A DNA stretch of 64,000 nucleotides, taken from NCBI RefSeq assembly GCF_900112135.1, contig NZ_FOLC01000001.1, positions 493,356-557,355 on the forward strand, read 5' to 3'. This stretch comes from Collimonas sp. OK412 (GTDB lineage Bacteria > Pseudomonadota > Gammaproteobacteria > Burkholderiales > Burkholderiaceae_D). Within the stretch, counting starts at the first letter, position 1. Every line of letters begins with the position of its first letter. The position numbers were made by a program, and so were the translations under genes. Of this stretch, positions 18,482 to 28,314 are shown one piece after another. The notes beneath the pieces were generated by a model, which was not told the DNA's origin, searched no databases, and was given only the letters and a program-made list of their open reading frames with translations.

Positions 18482-21400
18482 ATGGCTGATCCGATCCTGG
18501 ACTTTCGCACTGCCGAGCAGTTTTATCAGCAGGCGCTGAAGCTGGCCCAGACCTACGCTCCCGAATGGAGCGCCTACTGGCCGGCGGCCTTGACCGCGGC
18601 CACGCCGGATCCGGTCGGCGCGGCGCAGGCGGTCAACCAGGATCCGGGCCTGGTCTTGCTGAACCTGTTCGCCCAGCTGGCGGCCTATACGGCAGGGATC
18701 GAAAACCAGATGCCGAACCAAAGGCGGCAGGCCTTTTTCCAGTGCATGGGCATGCAGCTGCGGCCGCCGCTGGCAGCGCAGGCGCCGCTGCAATTCACGC
18801 TCAAGCCGGAGCAGCCGGCGAAGACGGTGCCGGCGCAGACGGCGGTGCTCGACGCCGATGCCCAGGCCATCCGCTTCCAGACCAACCAGGACTTGCTGGT
18901 GGTGCCGGCCAGCCTGTGCGCCGCCATGACCATCATGCCGGCGCAAGACCAGTACATCGACGCCATGCCGGCCTTGGCTTCGAGCGCCGCCGGCACTGAG
19001 GGAGTGCCGCTGTTCGTCGCCGACGAAATCGCGGATCCGGCCGAGCAGGCGCTGGGCCACTGGTTCATCATGGGCGACAGCCAGCTGTTCAAGCCCGATC
19101 CGGCCCTGCAAAGCATCACCATCACGCTGTACGGCAAGCAGCTCTACAGCGATTATTTCGGACAGTGGTTCGACGGCGCGCTGACGCCGCTGAGCGCGCA
19201 GCTGACGCAATCGGCCGACGCCGGGCAGCTGGACATCCAGCTCAGCCAGAAGCCGCAGGCGGCAGCGCGGACAATTGCCCAAGTGCAGCAGGAAATCTAT
19301 CGGCAGGAAGACCCGGGCGCCGGTTTCACCGACGACGTCCTGCTGACCGAACCGGACCAGCAGCTGGAATACTGGCTGCTGGTCAAGCCCCGCCCGCAGG
19401 TCAAGGTGCTGGCGTCGCTGGCGCAGCAGCTGCCGGTCGTCACCGGCATCCAGTGCACCTTCAAGGGCGACGCGATCCAGCCGCAGCAAGCCGCATTCAA
19501 CGTGGTGCTGCTCGACATCTCGAACGGCGCCTATCCTTTCGGCCAGTCGCCGCAAGCCGGCGACGCTTTTTACATCCGCAGCGACAGCGTCTTTTCGCGC
19601 AAGGGCGCGCTGGTCAACATTTCCTTCCAGCTGACCGCGGTCGCCGTCGAGTATCCGGTCACCCTGTACTGGCAATTCTGGGACGGCAAGCAATGGCAGT
19701 CGTTCAACCAGACCTTGGCCCAGGCCAGCCAGTACCAGTTTGTCGACACCACCAGCAACCTGCAGCACGACAATCCCGACGGCCCGACCCGGATCCGGTT
19801 CCAGTGCCCGGCGCTGGGTGAAACCACGGTCGCCGGCGGCACCGGCTTGTGGATACGCGCGGTGATCGCCGCCGGCGGGTATGGCGAGGCCGGCGGTTTC
19901 ACCACCACCAGCGTGGCCGATACGATAGACAGCATTCCCGCCGCGATCCTGACGCCGGAGCAGAAAAACAGCGTGATCGCCTACCTGAACGATGTCGAGG
20001 GGGTCAATTTTTCCTACCAGTTCAACCAGTCGCAGTTTTATCCGCCGTATATCCAGTCGCTGCAGATCGGCTACAGCTATGCAGCGCCGCCGACCCGCTA
20101 CTGGAGCTACAACGCCTTCACCATGAGCCGCTTCCTGTTCAGCCCTTTCAAGCCGGTGGAAGAGGTGCTGACCGGGTTTTATTTTGCTTTCAGCACAGTC
20201 GATTTCGGCAATTTCACCTTGGGCAACAAGCTGACCCTGTATTTCTACCTGCAGCAGGAAAGCGCCGCGCCAGGCAGCAAGCTGCAGTGGGACTATTACG
20301 ACGGCCAGGCATGGCAGGCGCTGTCGGTGGACGACAGCAGCTACGGCCTGAGCCGTTCCGGCATCGTCGGTTTCACCGTGCCGGCAGGCATGCCTGCGTC
20401 CTACCTGTATTCGCAGACAGCGTACTGGTTCCGCATCAACAATCCGCATGTCAGCCGCACCATCCGGGTCTACGGCATCTATCCGAATACGGTCATGGCC
20501 AGCAACATCACCGGCGTCGACGATGAGGTGCTGGGCTCAAGCAACGAGCAGCCGTCGCAGACTTTCGCGCTGGACTACACGCCGGTGCTGCCGAACCTGG
20601 ACCTGCAGGTGATCGAAGCGCGCGGGCTCGACACCGCCGCCCAGGACGACGCCGTGCAAGACAGCGCAGGAGCTGCCACTGCGGCCACTGCCGGCAGCGA
20701 AATCAGCCGGCAATGGCGGCAGGTCGACAATTTTACGTTCTGCGGCCCCACCGACCGCGTCTACACGCTGGATTGCCAGAACGGCCTGGTGACTTTCGGC
20801 GACGGCTACAACGGCATGGTCCCGCCACGCGGCTACAACAACATCGTCGCCGCCCATTACGACTATACGCAGGGACTGGCGGGCAATGCCGGCGCGCATC
20901 GCCTGACCATGCTGCGGCCCGGCATCAGCAACATCGACGGCGTCGACAATCCGGCGCCGGCCGCGGGCGGCGTCAACGGCGATACAGTGGCCGATATCGC
21001 CGCGAACAGCCCGGCGCTGGTGAAGGCAGGCGGTTATGCGGTCGAGCTGAGCGAGCTGAGCGCGCTGGCCGCGCAGTCTTGCCAGCAGGTGGCGCAGGCG
21101 CGCGCGCTGGAAACGCCGCAACAAGACATCAGCATCGTCTTGCTGGCGCTCAGCAGCGCGCCGGCGCCTTACACCAGCCCGGAAATCCTGAACCAGGTAG
21201 CGGCCGCCATCAAGCAGGCCTGCCTGGCGCCGCTGGCGCCGCGCATCAGTACCCGGGCGCCGGATTTCGTGGCGATCAATGTCAGCGCACAGCTGGCGGT
21301 CAGCTGTGCGCCAGACCAGAAAAACGCCCTGCAGCAAAACATCGGGCGCCAGCTGCAGGCTTTTTTCCAGCCGGTGTTCGGCGGCCCCGGGCAGCAAGGC

Positions 21401-21577
21401 TGGCGCTTCGGGGAAACCGTGCAGGCTTCCGCGGTCAGCCGTTTCCTGCGCACGCTGCCGCAGATCGAAACCGTGCTCGGCCTGAACCTGAACGGCCACC
21501 AGAACGGCAACATTGCGCTGTTGCCGGCGCAGCTGCCGGTGGCCGGCCAGATGACGCTGTTACTTTACCTGGAGTAG
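18482..21577 (+). CDS. Large baseplate J-type protein (Afp11-like)
   Basis: A 1031-residue wedge protein. The N-terminus (DPGLVLLNLFAQLAAYTAGIENQMPNQ, shown here in part as DPGLVLLNLFAQLA) and the late segment VYTLDCQNGLVTFGDGYNGM plus PRGYNNIVAAHY are typical of the putative baseplate assembly family of eCIS. The C-terminal 200 residues contain the gpJ-like end. It probably forms the main arms of the baseplate. Four bases separate it from the next gene. Confidence 0.88.
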   Translation: MADPILDFRTAEQFYQQALKLAQTYAPEWSAYWPAALTAATPDPVGAAQAVNQDPGLVLLNLFAQLAAYTAGIENQMPNQRRQAFFQCMGMQLRPPLAAQAPLQFTLKPEQPAKTVPAQTAVLDADAQAIRFQTNQDLLVVPASLCAAMTIMPAQDQYIDAMPALASSAAGTEGVPLFVADEIADPAEQALGHWFIMGDSQLFKPDPALQSITITLYGKQLYSDYFGQWFDGALTPLSAQLTQSADAGQLDIQLSQKPQAAARTIAQVQQEIYRQEDPGAGFTDDVLLTEPDQQLEYWLLVKPRPQVKVLASLAQQLPVVTGIQCTFKGDAIQPQQAAFNVVLLDISNGAYPFGQSPQAGDAFYIRSDSVFSRKGALVNISFQLTAVAVEYPVTLYWQFWDGKQWQSFNQTLAQASQYQFVDTTSNLQHDNPDGPTRIRFQCPALGETTVAGGTGLWIRAVIAAGGYGEAGGFTTTSVADTIDSIPAAILTPEQKNSVIAYLNDVEGVNFSYQFNQSQFYPPYIQSLQIGYSYAAPPTRYWSYNAFTMSRFLFSPFKPVEEVLTGFYFAFSTVDFGNFTLGNKLTLYFYLQQESAAPGSKLQWDYYDGQAWQALSVDDSSYGLSRSGIVGFTVPAGMPASYLYSQTAYWFRINNPHVSRTIRVYGIYPNTVMASNITGVDDEVLGSSNEQPSQTFALDYTPVLPNLDLQVIEARGLDTAAQDDAVQDSAGAATAATAGSEISRQWRQVDNFTFCGPTDRVYTLDCQNGLVTFGDGYNGMVPPRGYNNIVAAHYDYTQGLAGNAGAHRLTMLRPGISNIDGVDNPAPAAGGVNGDTVADIAANSPALVKAGGYAVELSELSALAAQSCQQVAQARALETPQQDISIVLLALSSAPAPYTSPEILNQVAAAIKQACLAPLAPRISTRAPDFVAINVSAQLAVSCAPDQKNALQQNIGRQLQAFFQPVFGGPGQQGWRFGETVQASAVSRFLRTLPQIETVLGLNLNGHQNGNIALLPAQLPVAGQMTLLLYLE

Positions 21578-21581
21578 GGCG

Positions 21582-22727
21582 ATGAGCTTCGAATTGCCCG
21601 ACCTCGACCTGAAGACCTACCAGCAGCTGGTGGTCGAGCTGGTGCGCAAGATTCCCCAATACACCAAGCTGTGGACCGACTATAACGACAGCGATCCCGG
21701 CATCACCTTGCTGCAGCTGCTGGCCTGGCTGGACGAATCGCTGCTGTACCAGGCCAACCAGATCCCGACCCTGACCGACGAAAATTTCCTGCGCTGGGTG
21801 CTGGGGCTGGCCTTCAGCAGCAACCAGACCGAATACAGCAAGGCTGCCCAGACCTACTACGATTTCGATTTCCTGGCCCTGCAGGCGGCGCTGGCGCAAA
21901 TCGAGCAAGGACAGGCGGCCAGCAAGGCGACGCTGCAAAAAGAAATATTGCTTTACCTGCAAAGCCCATACCTGGCGCTGACCTTGCCGAATATCGAGGT
22001 GGTGGCGATGCAGAGCAACCGCATGATCGAATTGCTGTATGACCAAGCCGTGGCGCAGCAAAAGAAAATCCACTCCAGCATCCCGGTGCCGGTTCCGCTG
22101 TATGTGCAGCAAGCCTACGCGCAGGCTGCAGAGCAGGCCAGCACCGCCTATCTCCTGAGCGACGCCGCCTGGAACTATGTCTATCCGCTGTATCCCAACA
22201 AGCAGCAATATGCCTATTCCAGCACGACCATGCGCCGGCTGCTGCTGTTGCAGGGAAAAGACGAGCGCGCGCGGGAACAGACTTTGCTGAACCAGGTGAA
22301 CTACTATCTGCAGCCGCGCGTGATTGCGGGCAGTGCGGTGCGGGTGCAGATGGCGCAGCTGACCGCGATCGACTTGACCCTGTCGATCCGCTGCAGCGCG
22401 GCCACGGTCATGTCGGTCACGCTGGATGCGCTGGTGAACCTGCTGTTCGGCTACCTGCTGCCGGGCGGCGGTCCCGATGGCCGCGGCTGGCCTTACGGCC
22501 AGGCGCCGCAGGCCGACGACCTGCTGCACCTGATCCTGAGCGTGCCGGGCGTGGCTGCGCTGGAAAGCATGGACTACAACTTCATCCCCACCATCGTCCT
22601 CAACCAGATGGCGCAGCTCGGCGCCAACACCACGCTGGCCGACTTGCCGTCGGGACGCAGCGCCATGCTGTACCAGGGCTTGCCGCGCTTGCGTTGCCTT
22701 GACATCACCGCGAGCAGCCAGCCATGA
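21582..22727 (+). CDS. Second baseplate J-like wedge protein
   Basis: A 381-residue protein. Its N-terminus has YNDSDPGITLLQLLAWL and LLYQANQIP, the conserved entry segment of gpJ/gp6-type wedge proteins. It is much shorter than the 1031-residue neighbour, so the two may form an Afp11/Afp12-type heteromer. It overlaps the next gene by four bases. Confidence 0.85.
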   Translation: MSFELPDLDLKTYQQLVVELVRKIPQYTKLWTDYNDSDPGITLLQLLAWLDESLLYQANQIPTLTDENFLRWVLGLAFSSNQTEYSKAAQTYYDFDFLALQAALAQIEQGQAASKATLQKEILLYLQSPYLALTLPNIEVVAMQSNRMIELLYDQAVAQQKKIHSSIPVPVPLYVQQAYAQAAEQASTAYLLSDAAWNYVYPLYPNKQQYAYSSTTMRRLLLLQGKDERAREQTLLNQVNYYLQPRVIAGSAVRVQMAQLTAIDLTLSIRCSAATVMSVTLDALVNLLFGYLLPGGGPDGRGWPYGQAPQADDLLHLILSVPGVAALESMDYNFIPTIVLNQMAQLGANTTLADLPSGRSAMLYQGLPRLRCLDITASSQP

Positions 22728-23734
22728 GCAAGCAGCCATCCAGCTATCAGCGCTACCTGCCGGCGATCTACAGCGGCAAGGATTCGGCGTTTGTCGGCGA
22801 CTATCTCAAGATATTCGAGAAGCTGCTGACCGGTATCGGCGACGGCACCCTGGACGGGCGCCGCGGCATCCAGGAACTGCTGAACGCGGACGTCGCCGGC
22901 AACCTGTTTTATCCGCGCCTCAGTTTCCTGTTCGACCCGGCCAGCACGGATTTCATACCGCCGATTTCGGCTGCAAAGCCGAACCAGCAGCAGGCCATCC
23001 TGGCCAACCTCGACAGTTACATCGGCGTGCCGCCAGTCACCAATCCGCTGGCAGCCTACGTCGCCGGGCAGCCAGCCGCGGGTTCGACCCAAAGCGGGAT
23101 CGAAGCCTGGCTCAACAGCTTCCTGAACTGGCTGGGCGGATGGGTCGACCTGACGCTGGACAACAGCTGGAACATTGACAAGAAACGCATGGTGACGGCG
23201 CAGATCCTGGCGCTGTACCGGTTGCGCGGCACGCCGCAGGGGCTGGGCTTCATGCTCGATTTGCTGCTGGACCTGCCAATGACCATCCAAGGCGTGCAGT
23301 ACCAGATGCCGGTAGACGGATTCCCGGCCAAGGCCGTGCCGGTCAAGGGGCCGGTCACGCTGACGGTCAGCAACCCGGTCCCGCCCTGCATCCGCGTCGC
23401 CGGCCAGGCGCAGGGAGCGTTTATCCTGCAAGAGCGCTACCACGCCGGCAGCCAGGTGGTGTCGGGCTATTTTCCGTGGCTGTTCAATGTGCAGATCACG
23501 CTGCCCAATGCGCTCAACAGCGGCTTCGTCCTCACCAGCCAGAACACGCAGCAGATCCTGCGCCTGCAGCAGCAACTGCAGCAGCTGCTGGCCGCCATCA
23601 AGCCGGCCGCCAGCCGTTTCACCATCACCATTTTTCCCAGCATGCAGTTGCAGGCGGTCACGCCGGAGACGCAAATATGCAATGCCGCAACGCTGGGCAT
23701 CAACACTTTGCTGGGCCTTCAAGGAAAAAAATAA
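22724..23734 (+). CDS. Tail protein I-like baseplate/fibre connector
   Basis: A 336-residue protein with the gpI-like start SYQRYLPAIYSGKDSAFVGDY and a conserved segment KKRMVTAQILALYRLRGTPQG. A beta-rich region (about 200-250) is followed by a C-terminal IKPAASRFTITI motif. In contractile tails gpI links the baseplate to fibres, which fits its place just before the fibre genes. A helix rich in Gln and Leu sits near residue 280. Confidence 0.85.
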   Translation: MSKQPSSYQRYLPAIYSGKDSAFVGDYLKIFEKLLTGIGDGTLDGRRGIQELLNADVAGNLFYPRLSFLFDPASTDFIPPISAAKPNQQQAILANLDSYIGVPPVTNPLAAYVAGQPAAGSTQSGIEAWLNSFLNWLGGWVDLTLDNSWNIDKKRMVTAQILALYRLRGTPQGLGFMLDLLLDLPMTIQGVQYQMPVDGFPAKAVPVKGPVTLTVSNPVPPCIRVAGQAQGAFILQERYHAGSQVVSGYFPWLFNVQITLPNALNSGFVLTSQNTQQILRLQQQLQQLLAAIKPAASRFTITIFPSMQLQAVTPETQICNAATLGINTLLGLQGKK

Positions 23735-24577
23735 ATGAGCGCGTTCATTCCACCCATTCCATCCGATGTCGCGGTGCGTCTTAACTATCATGACGGCATG
23801 TTCCTCACCGCGCAAAACATGACGCTGGAGCAGAATTATTTCTCCAACTGGATCAAGCTGCAGAACCAGTGCCTGTACACCCCGGGCGTGCTGAACGGCT
23901 TCGACGTCGTGCTGCAGAACAATACCCTGGTGGTGGCGCCCGGCGTCGGCTTCGATTCCAGCGGCGATTTCCTGGTGTTCCCCGGCACCAGCGGCAACAT
24001 GGTGCCGGCGGCGACCAACCTGGGCGACAGCTACGGGCTGTATGCGGTATATCCGCCCACGCCCAACGTTTCCACCGACACCCTGGACCAGGCCGCGGTG
24101 CTGCAAAGCGCTTCATTGACCTATCCGCCTAGTTATTCAATCATCCTCGTCACGGTAACGATGGACAGCGCCAACCCCGGCATCATCAAAAGCATTGCCG
24201 ACAGCCGGAAAGCGGTCACCAGCCGCCTGCCGGCCGTGCTGGGCCAGCCGGCGGCAATCCAGTCGAACCTGGCGCAGGGCCTGGACGGCGCGCGCCACGG
24301 CAGCGTCACGTTCGATACCCGCACGCTGCTGAAAGTCGGCGACCGGTCGTCGCAGCCGGTGTTTTACGCGGGCGGGCAGGGGCCTGCCTTCAATGTGCCG
24401 CCCAATGTCAACGCCACCGTGGTCGGCACCGTCCCCTATGCGGTCAGCGTCAGCAATGTCGGCACTTCGCAGTTCACCCTGGAGCTGGTGGCGATAGAAA
24501 CCCGCGCCAGCAGCGAGCCGTCGGCGCAGGTGAACTGGCTGGCCTTGTCCAACTCTTCCACGCTTGAGAACGCCTGA
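23735..24577 (+). CDS. eCIS receptor/fibre-related protein with N-terminal attachment domain
   Basis: A 280-residue protein starting immediately after the previous stop. Its N-terminus (LNYHDGMFLTAQNMTLEQNYF, given here as YHDGMFLTAQNMTLEQ) and LYTPGVLNGFDV...VAPGVGFDSSGDFLV resemble the N-terminal block of the next, much longer fibre. The two proteins therefore share an attachment domain. The GMFL.xQ pattern also recalls the start of T6SS TssK. The remaining region is beta-rich and unassigned. Confidence 0.75.
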   Translation: MSAFIPPIPSDVAVRLNYHDGMFLTAQNMTLEQNYFSNWIKLQNQCLYTPGVLNGFDVVLQNNTLVVAPGVGFDSSGDFLVFPGTSGNMVPAATNLGDSYGLYAVYPPTPNVSTDTLDQAAVLQSASLTYPPSYSIILVTVTMDSANPGIIKSIADSRKAVTSRLPAVLGQPAAIQSNLAQGLDGARHGSVTFDTRTLLKVGDRSSQPVFYAGGQGPAFNVPPNVNATVVGTVPYAVSVSNVGTSQFTLELVAIETRASSEPSAQVNWLALSNSSTLENA

Positions 24578-24590
24578 CAGGAATCGCACC

Positions 24591-27500
24591 ATGAGCAGTC
24601 CATTGATTCAACGTCCAAATTATTTCGCCGGCGAAGCCTTGCTGACCGCCGATTTCGCTTGCGAGCAGCAGTACCACATGGATATCCAGAGCTTCAACAA
24701 CCAAAGCCTGTACATCTGCGGCATCGCCAGCGGGCTTGAGGTGTTCTGGGACGCCGAGAGCAGCGCCAGCCAGGTGGAGGTCAGCCCAGGCATGGCGATC
24801 GACGGCCTGGGCCGCCAGATCATCCTGCTGCAGCCGCAGGTAGTCAGGCTGGCCAATGTGGTGGCGGGAGCGACCTATTTCCTCAGCATCAGCTACAACC
24901 AGGTGTATGCCGATTACAGCAACGAGACCGGCGTCGCCGGCTACAAACGGATCGTGGAGCAGCCGCTGATCCAGTATGTGCGCAACCTGCAGCAGCCGGC
25001 CATGAACATCCTGCTGGCCGTGATCAGTTTCACCACCCAAGGCGCGATCAACCAGCTGACCTATCGTTCTGGCAACATCGAGCGGCGTTATGTCGGCTCG
25101 ACCCTGGGCGCCTTGAATTTTGTGACTGAAGGCGCCGGCGTCCACCGGATCAATTTGCCGGACGCGCTCGCCGGTTTCCTCGGCAACGCGGACAGCGACG
25201 GTTATCCCAGCATCCGCGCAAAAAAAGAAAGCAGCGGCGACCAGGCTTACCTGGAAGTGGATGCGCCGCGCAGCCAGTTCATGGGGCTGCTGACCACCCG
25301 CAATAACCTCGGCGTCGGCAATCCCCAGCCGCTGGCCAACCTGCAGGTCGACGCCATTACCTTCAAAGGTCCGGGGACACTGTCTTCAGACGGTCCGCTG
25401 GTGACTTTGTCGAAGACGCTGGCGCCGTATTTCGAAGTCGGCGATGTGCTGATCTCGGATCCGCCGGTAACCACCATGAGCAACGGCCAGACCAGCTTTG
25501 GCCTGGCCCAGCGGCGCACGATCGTCGGCATTAACCCGGGCAGCCTGCAAGTCACGGTAGATGCGGCATTCAATCCGGTCCTGCAAAGCATCAGCTACAC
25601 TTATGTGCGTTCGACGCTGGTGCGCTTCGCCGCCAGCAGCGACAGCAACCTGCTGCGCATCAATGTCGACGGCACGGTCGGCCTGGGCATGCAGGCTGCC
25701 ACCAGCTCCGGCCTGGCCGGCGCCGGCCCCAATGCACTGGTGATCACCGCCGACCGCAAGGTCGGCATCGCCTTGACCGACCGCAGCCCGGCGGCGGCGC
25801 TTGACGTCAACGGCAAGATCCAGGCCGACGACCTGAACGTGCGGGGGCAGATCCAGACCGGCTCGATGATATCCAGCGGCCCGATCCAGGCTCAGAGTTT
25901 CGAGGGCAACGGTTCCAAGCTGCAAGGGTTGCCTATCCTCAGCTACTGGACCCGGGAAACCGTCGGCACCCCGACCAGCAACCTGTACTACACCGAAGGC
26001 AACGTCGGCATCCGCGACAAGAACCCGCTGGCTTCGCTCAGCGTCGGCGGCGGCCAGTCGTTCATCGGCAAGGGGCAGGTCACCGCCATCAGCGACAATG
26101 TCTTGCAGGGTTACCAGACCGCGTTCCTGGATGAAGTCACGGTCGGCGACACGATCACCGTCGGCATGCTGGTCGAGCAGGCCGGCGTCATCGCCGAAAT
26201 CCTCAGCGACACCCAGCTGCGGCTGCAGGAACAGCTGCCGCTTGCGGTGCAGGATTGGGCCTACAGCTACCAGGCGCCTGGCGCCGACAGGAAGCCCGGG
26301 CAAGGACAGATCAGCAGCAACGGCAGCATCATCACCGGCAAGGGCAGCAGTTTCAAGAGCACCGCCGCCGTCGGCGGCAAAATCATCATCGGCCGTTTCG
26401 ATCCAAAAACCAGCATCAGCCAGAGCAGCGCCGTGGTTACCGTCGCCAGCGCGACCGCGCTGACCTTGGCGACGCCGTTTGCGATCGACGTCATCGGCTC
26501 GACATACAAATATCAGGCGGGCAGCGGTCCGGTCACCGACGGCGTCGGCACGATCACTACCAAGGGCGTGCAGGTGACCGGCGACAAAACCGATTTCAGC
26601 GGATACAAGGCCGGCGATCTCCTGATCATTCCGCCGTCCATCGCGCTGCCGCAGACCATGTTCGTGCAGTCGGTCATCAGCCAGACTGAATTGAAGCTGA
26701 CCCTGTCGGACGGAAAGGGCAAGCTCACAGGAAACTTTCCGGCCGCGGTGTCGGCTTATGTGGTGACGCCTTCGCTGCTGGGCTATTTCGCCGCCAATAA
26801 CGCCAACGGCGTGCTGCCGTCCAGCGGCCCGGGAATTCCGCCGGCGATGATCGTCGCTACCAACAACATCGCCGCCACGCCCAACACGGTGGCGATCAAT
26901 TACCGGCCGGAAGAAATCCAGAACAAGTACGCCTTGCAGGTCAAGGGCGACGTCAACTTCAGCGGCAGCAGCGTGGATGTCAAGGACCTGCATGTAGAGA
27001 CCCTGACTGCCAGCAAAAGCATCACGGTGAAGGGCGACGACACCAGCGACAAGCTGCTGGATGTGGGCGAAAGCGGTTCGTCGCTGCTGACGGTCAGCAG
27101 GGACAATGTCACGGTGGGCGCGAGCAGCGCGCCGTACCAGCTCGAAACGACAGGCAACGTCCACGCCAGCGGCAACATCGTCAGCGACCAGAAGGTGCAG
27201 GGCGCCAGCTTGGCGGGAGCCGCGCTGCAGGCGGCCGGGACCAAGGTCAACGCCGACGGCAGCGTACAGATCATAGGCGACCGGGTGGCCTTCAACCAGT
27301 CAAACCTGACCAATAACGGCACCACGTTCCAGCAGAAGGCGAGCACCGACGGCTACGTCATGGCTGTCGTCGGCCAGCCGACCTGGAACGCTGATTATTG
27401 CGGCAGCCTGGCCGGCGTCACTACCGACGGCAACGGCAACCAGACCAGCTTTGCCTATGCAACCGCGCTGGCTTACCAATATTCCGTACAGGATGGCAAA

Positions 27501-28232
27501 AAGAGCGCGCAAACCATTTCGATTCCAGTGCCTGGCTCTTTTACCCTGCCGGTCAAGAAAGGCGAGACCTGGACCCTCACCCTGACCTGGGTCACCACGG
27601 TCGGCCCGGCGCCTGACGTCGAATTCTACTGGATACCGCTGGGGCCGGTGCCTGCCGCGCTGAATGCCATGGCGCCAGCGCCGGCCGCCGCGCTGCCGGG
27701 CGGCGGCATGGCGGCAACCCTGCAAAGCCTGCGCGACGACCTGGCGGCGGGCCGCATCAGCAGCAGCATGCAAGCCAGCGCGCAGCAAGCCATCCAGAAC
27801 CGGGTCGGGGACCTCACCCAGATTCTGGGCGACGCGACGCACATGAGCAGCAATCCGTCGGACCGGGAACAATTTATCCGCGACCTGCAGAAGATCGTCT
27901 GCGCCCCGGGATTGCCGGCGCAAGCGTCGACCTTGCCCGGCTTCGGGCAAAGCCTCGAGGACCTGATCGATACCTTCGGCAAGGTCACCGCCCACGACTT
28001 CAGCCCGGCGCAGCGCGGCTTGCTGGCCGCCGGCGTGCGGGCGCTGGTGCAGATCAACGACAACCAGGCCAACCGGCGCGACCTGAACCTGATCAAGAAC
28101 AACATCAACCTGTTCCTCGACAACGTGCAGCAGGTGCTGCAGCTCCAGTTCGGCGCCAACGAGCAGCGGCTGCTGACGCGGGCGCTGGTGCGCCTGGTCG
28201 GCGACGGTTCGGGAGACGCCGATGGCAGTTAG
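24591..28232 (+). CDS. Giant tail-fibre-like protein
   Basis: A 1213-residue protein from the ATG at 24591 (AGGA eight bases before). Layout: residues 1-90 form an attachment domain shared with the preceding protein (YFAGEALLTADF, VSPGMAIDGLG). About 260-730 contains four beta-rich repeats of about 75 residues. Around 390-490 lie fibre motifs of the VGI....P.A.LDVNG kind (KVGIALTDRSPAAALDVNGK; GNVGIRDKNPLASLSV). About 898-1213 is a C-terminal domain duplicated in the following gene, ending NEQRLLTRALVRLVGDG. It is likely the host-recognition fibre; the target is unknown. Confidence 0.8.
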   Translation: MSSPLIQRPNYFAGEALLTADFACEQQYHMDIQSFNNQSLYICGIASGLEVFWDAESSASQVEVSPGMAIDGLGRQIILLQPQVVRLANVVAGATYFLSISYNQVYADYSNETGVAGYKRIVEQPLIQYVRNLQQPAMNILLAVISFTTQGAINQLTYRSGNIERRYVGSTLGALNFVTEGAGVHRINLPDALAGFLGNADSDGYPSIRAKKESSGDQAYLEVDAPRSQFMGLLTTRNNLGVGNPQPLANLQVDAITFKGPGTLSSDGPLVTLSKTLAPYFEVGDVLISDPPVTTMSNGQTSFGLAQRRTIVGINPGSLQVTVDAAFNPVLQSISYTYVRSTLVRFAASSDSNLLRINVDGTVGLGMQAATSSGLAGAGPNALVITADRKVGIALTDRSPAAALDVNGKIQADDLNVRGQIQTGSMISSGPIQAQSFEGNGSKLQGLPILSYWTRETVGTPTSNLYYTEGNVGIRDKNPLASLSVGGGQSFIGKGQVTAISDNVLQGYQTAFLDEVTVGDTITVGMLVEQAGVIAEILSDTQLRLQEQLPLAVQDWAYSYQAPGADRKPGQGQISSNGSIITGKGSSFKSTAAVGGKIIIGRFDPKTSISQSSAVVTVASATALTLATPFAIDVIGSTYKYQAGSGPVTDGVGTITTKGVQVTGDKTDFSGYKAGDLLIIPPSIALPQTMFVQSVISQTELKLTLSDGKGKLTGNFPAAVSAYVVTPSLLGYFAANNANGVLPSSGPGIPPAMIVATNNIAATPNTVAINYRPEEIQNKYALQVKGDVNFSGSSVDVKDLHVETLTASKSITVKGDDTSDKLLDVGESGSSLLTVSRDNVTVGASSAPYQLETTGNVHASGNIVSDQKVQGASLAGAALQAAGTKVNADGSVQIIGDRVAFNQSNLTNNGTTFQQKASTDGYVMAVVGQPTWNADYCGSLAGVTTDGNGNQTSFAYATALAYQYSVQDGKKSAQTISIPVPGSFTLPVKKGETWTLTLTWVTTVGPAPDVEFYWIPLGPVPAALNAMAPAPAAALPGGGMAATLQSLRDDLAAGRISSSMQASAQQAIQNRVGDLTQILGDATHMSSNPSDREQFIRDLQKIVCAPGLPAQASTLPGFGQSLEDLIDTFGKVTAHDFSPAQRGLLAAGVRALVQINDNQANRRDLNLIKNNINLFLDNVQQVLQLQFGANEQRLLTRALVRLVGDGSGDADGS

Positions 28233-28314
28233 GACGAGGCCGCCGTCCGCAATCCATTTTTTTTAGTCGCAACCAACCGCAATTCTTATCGATGTTCACC
28301 CATGAGGAATGATC

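Noticed and set aside
18299..20449. Long minus-strand frame opposite the baseplate gene
   Set aside because: Composition (Arg, Gln, His, Val) is that of an antisense shadow and no ribosome-binding site is present.
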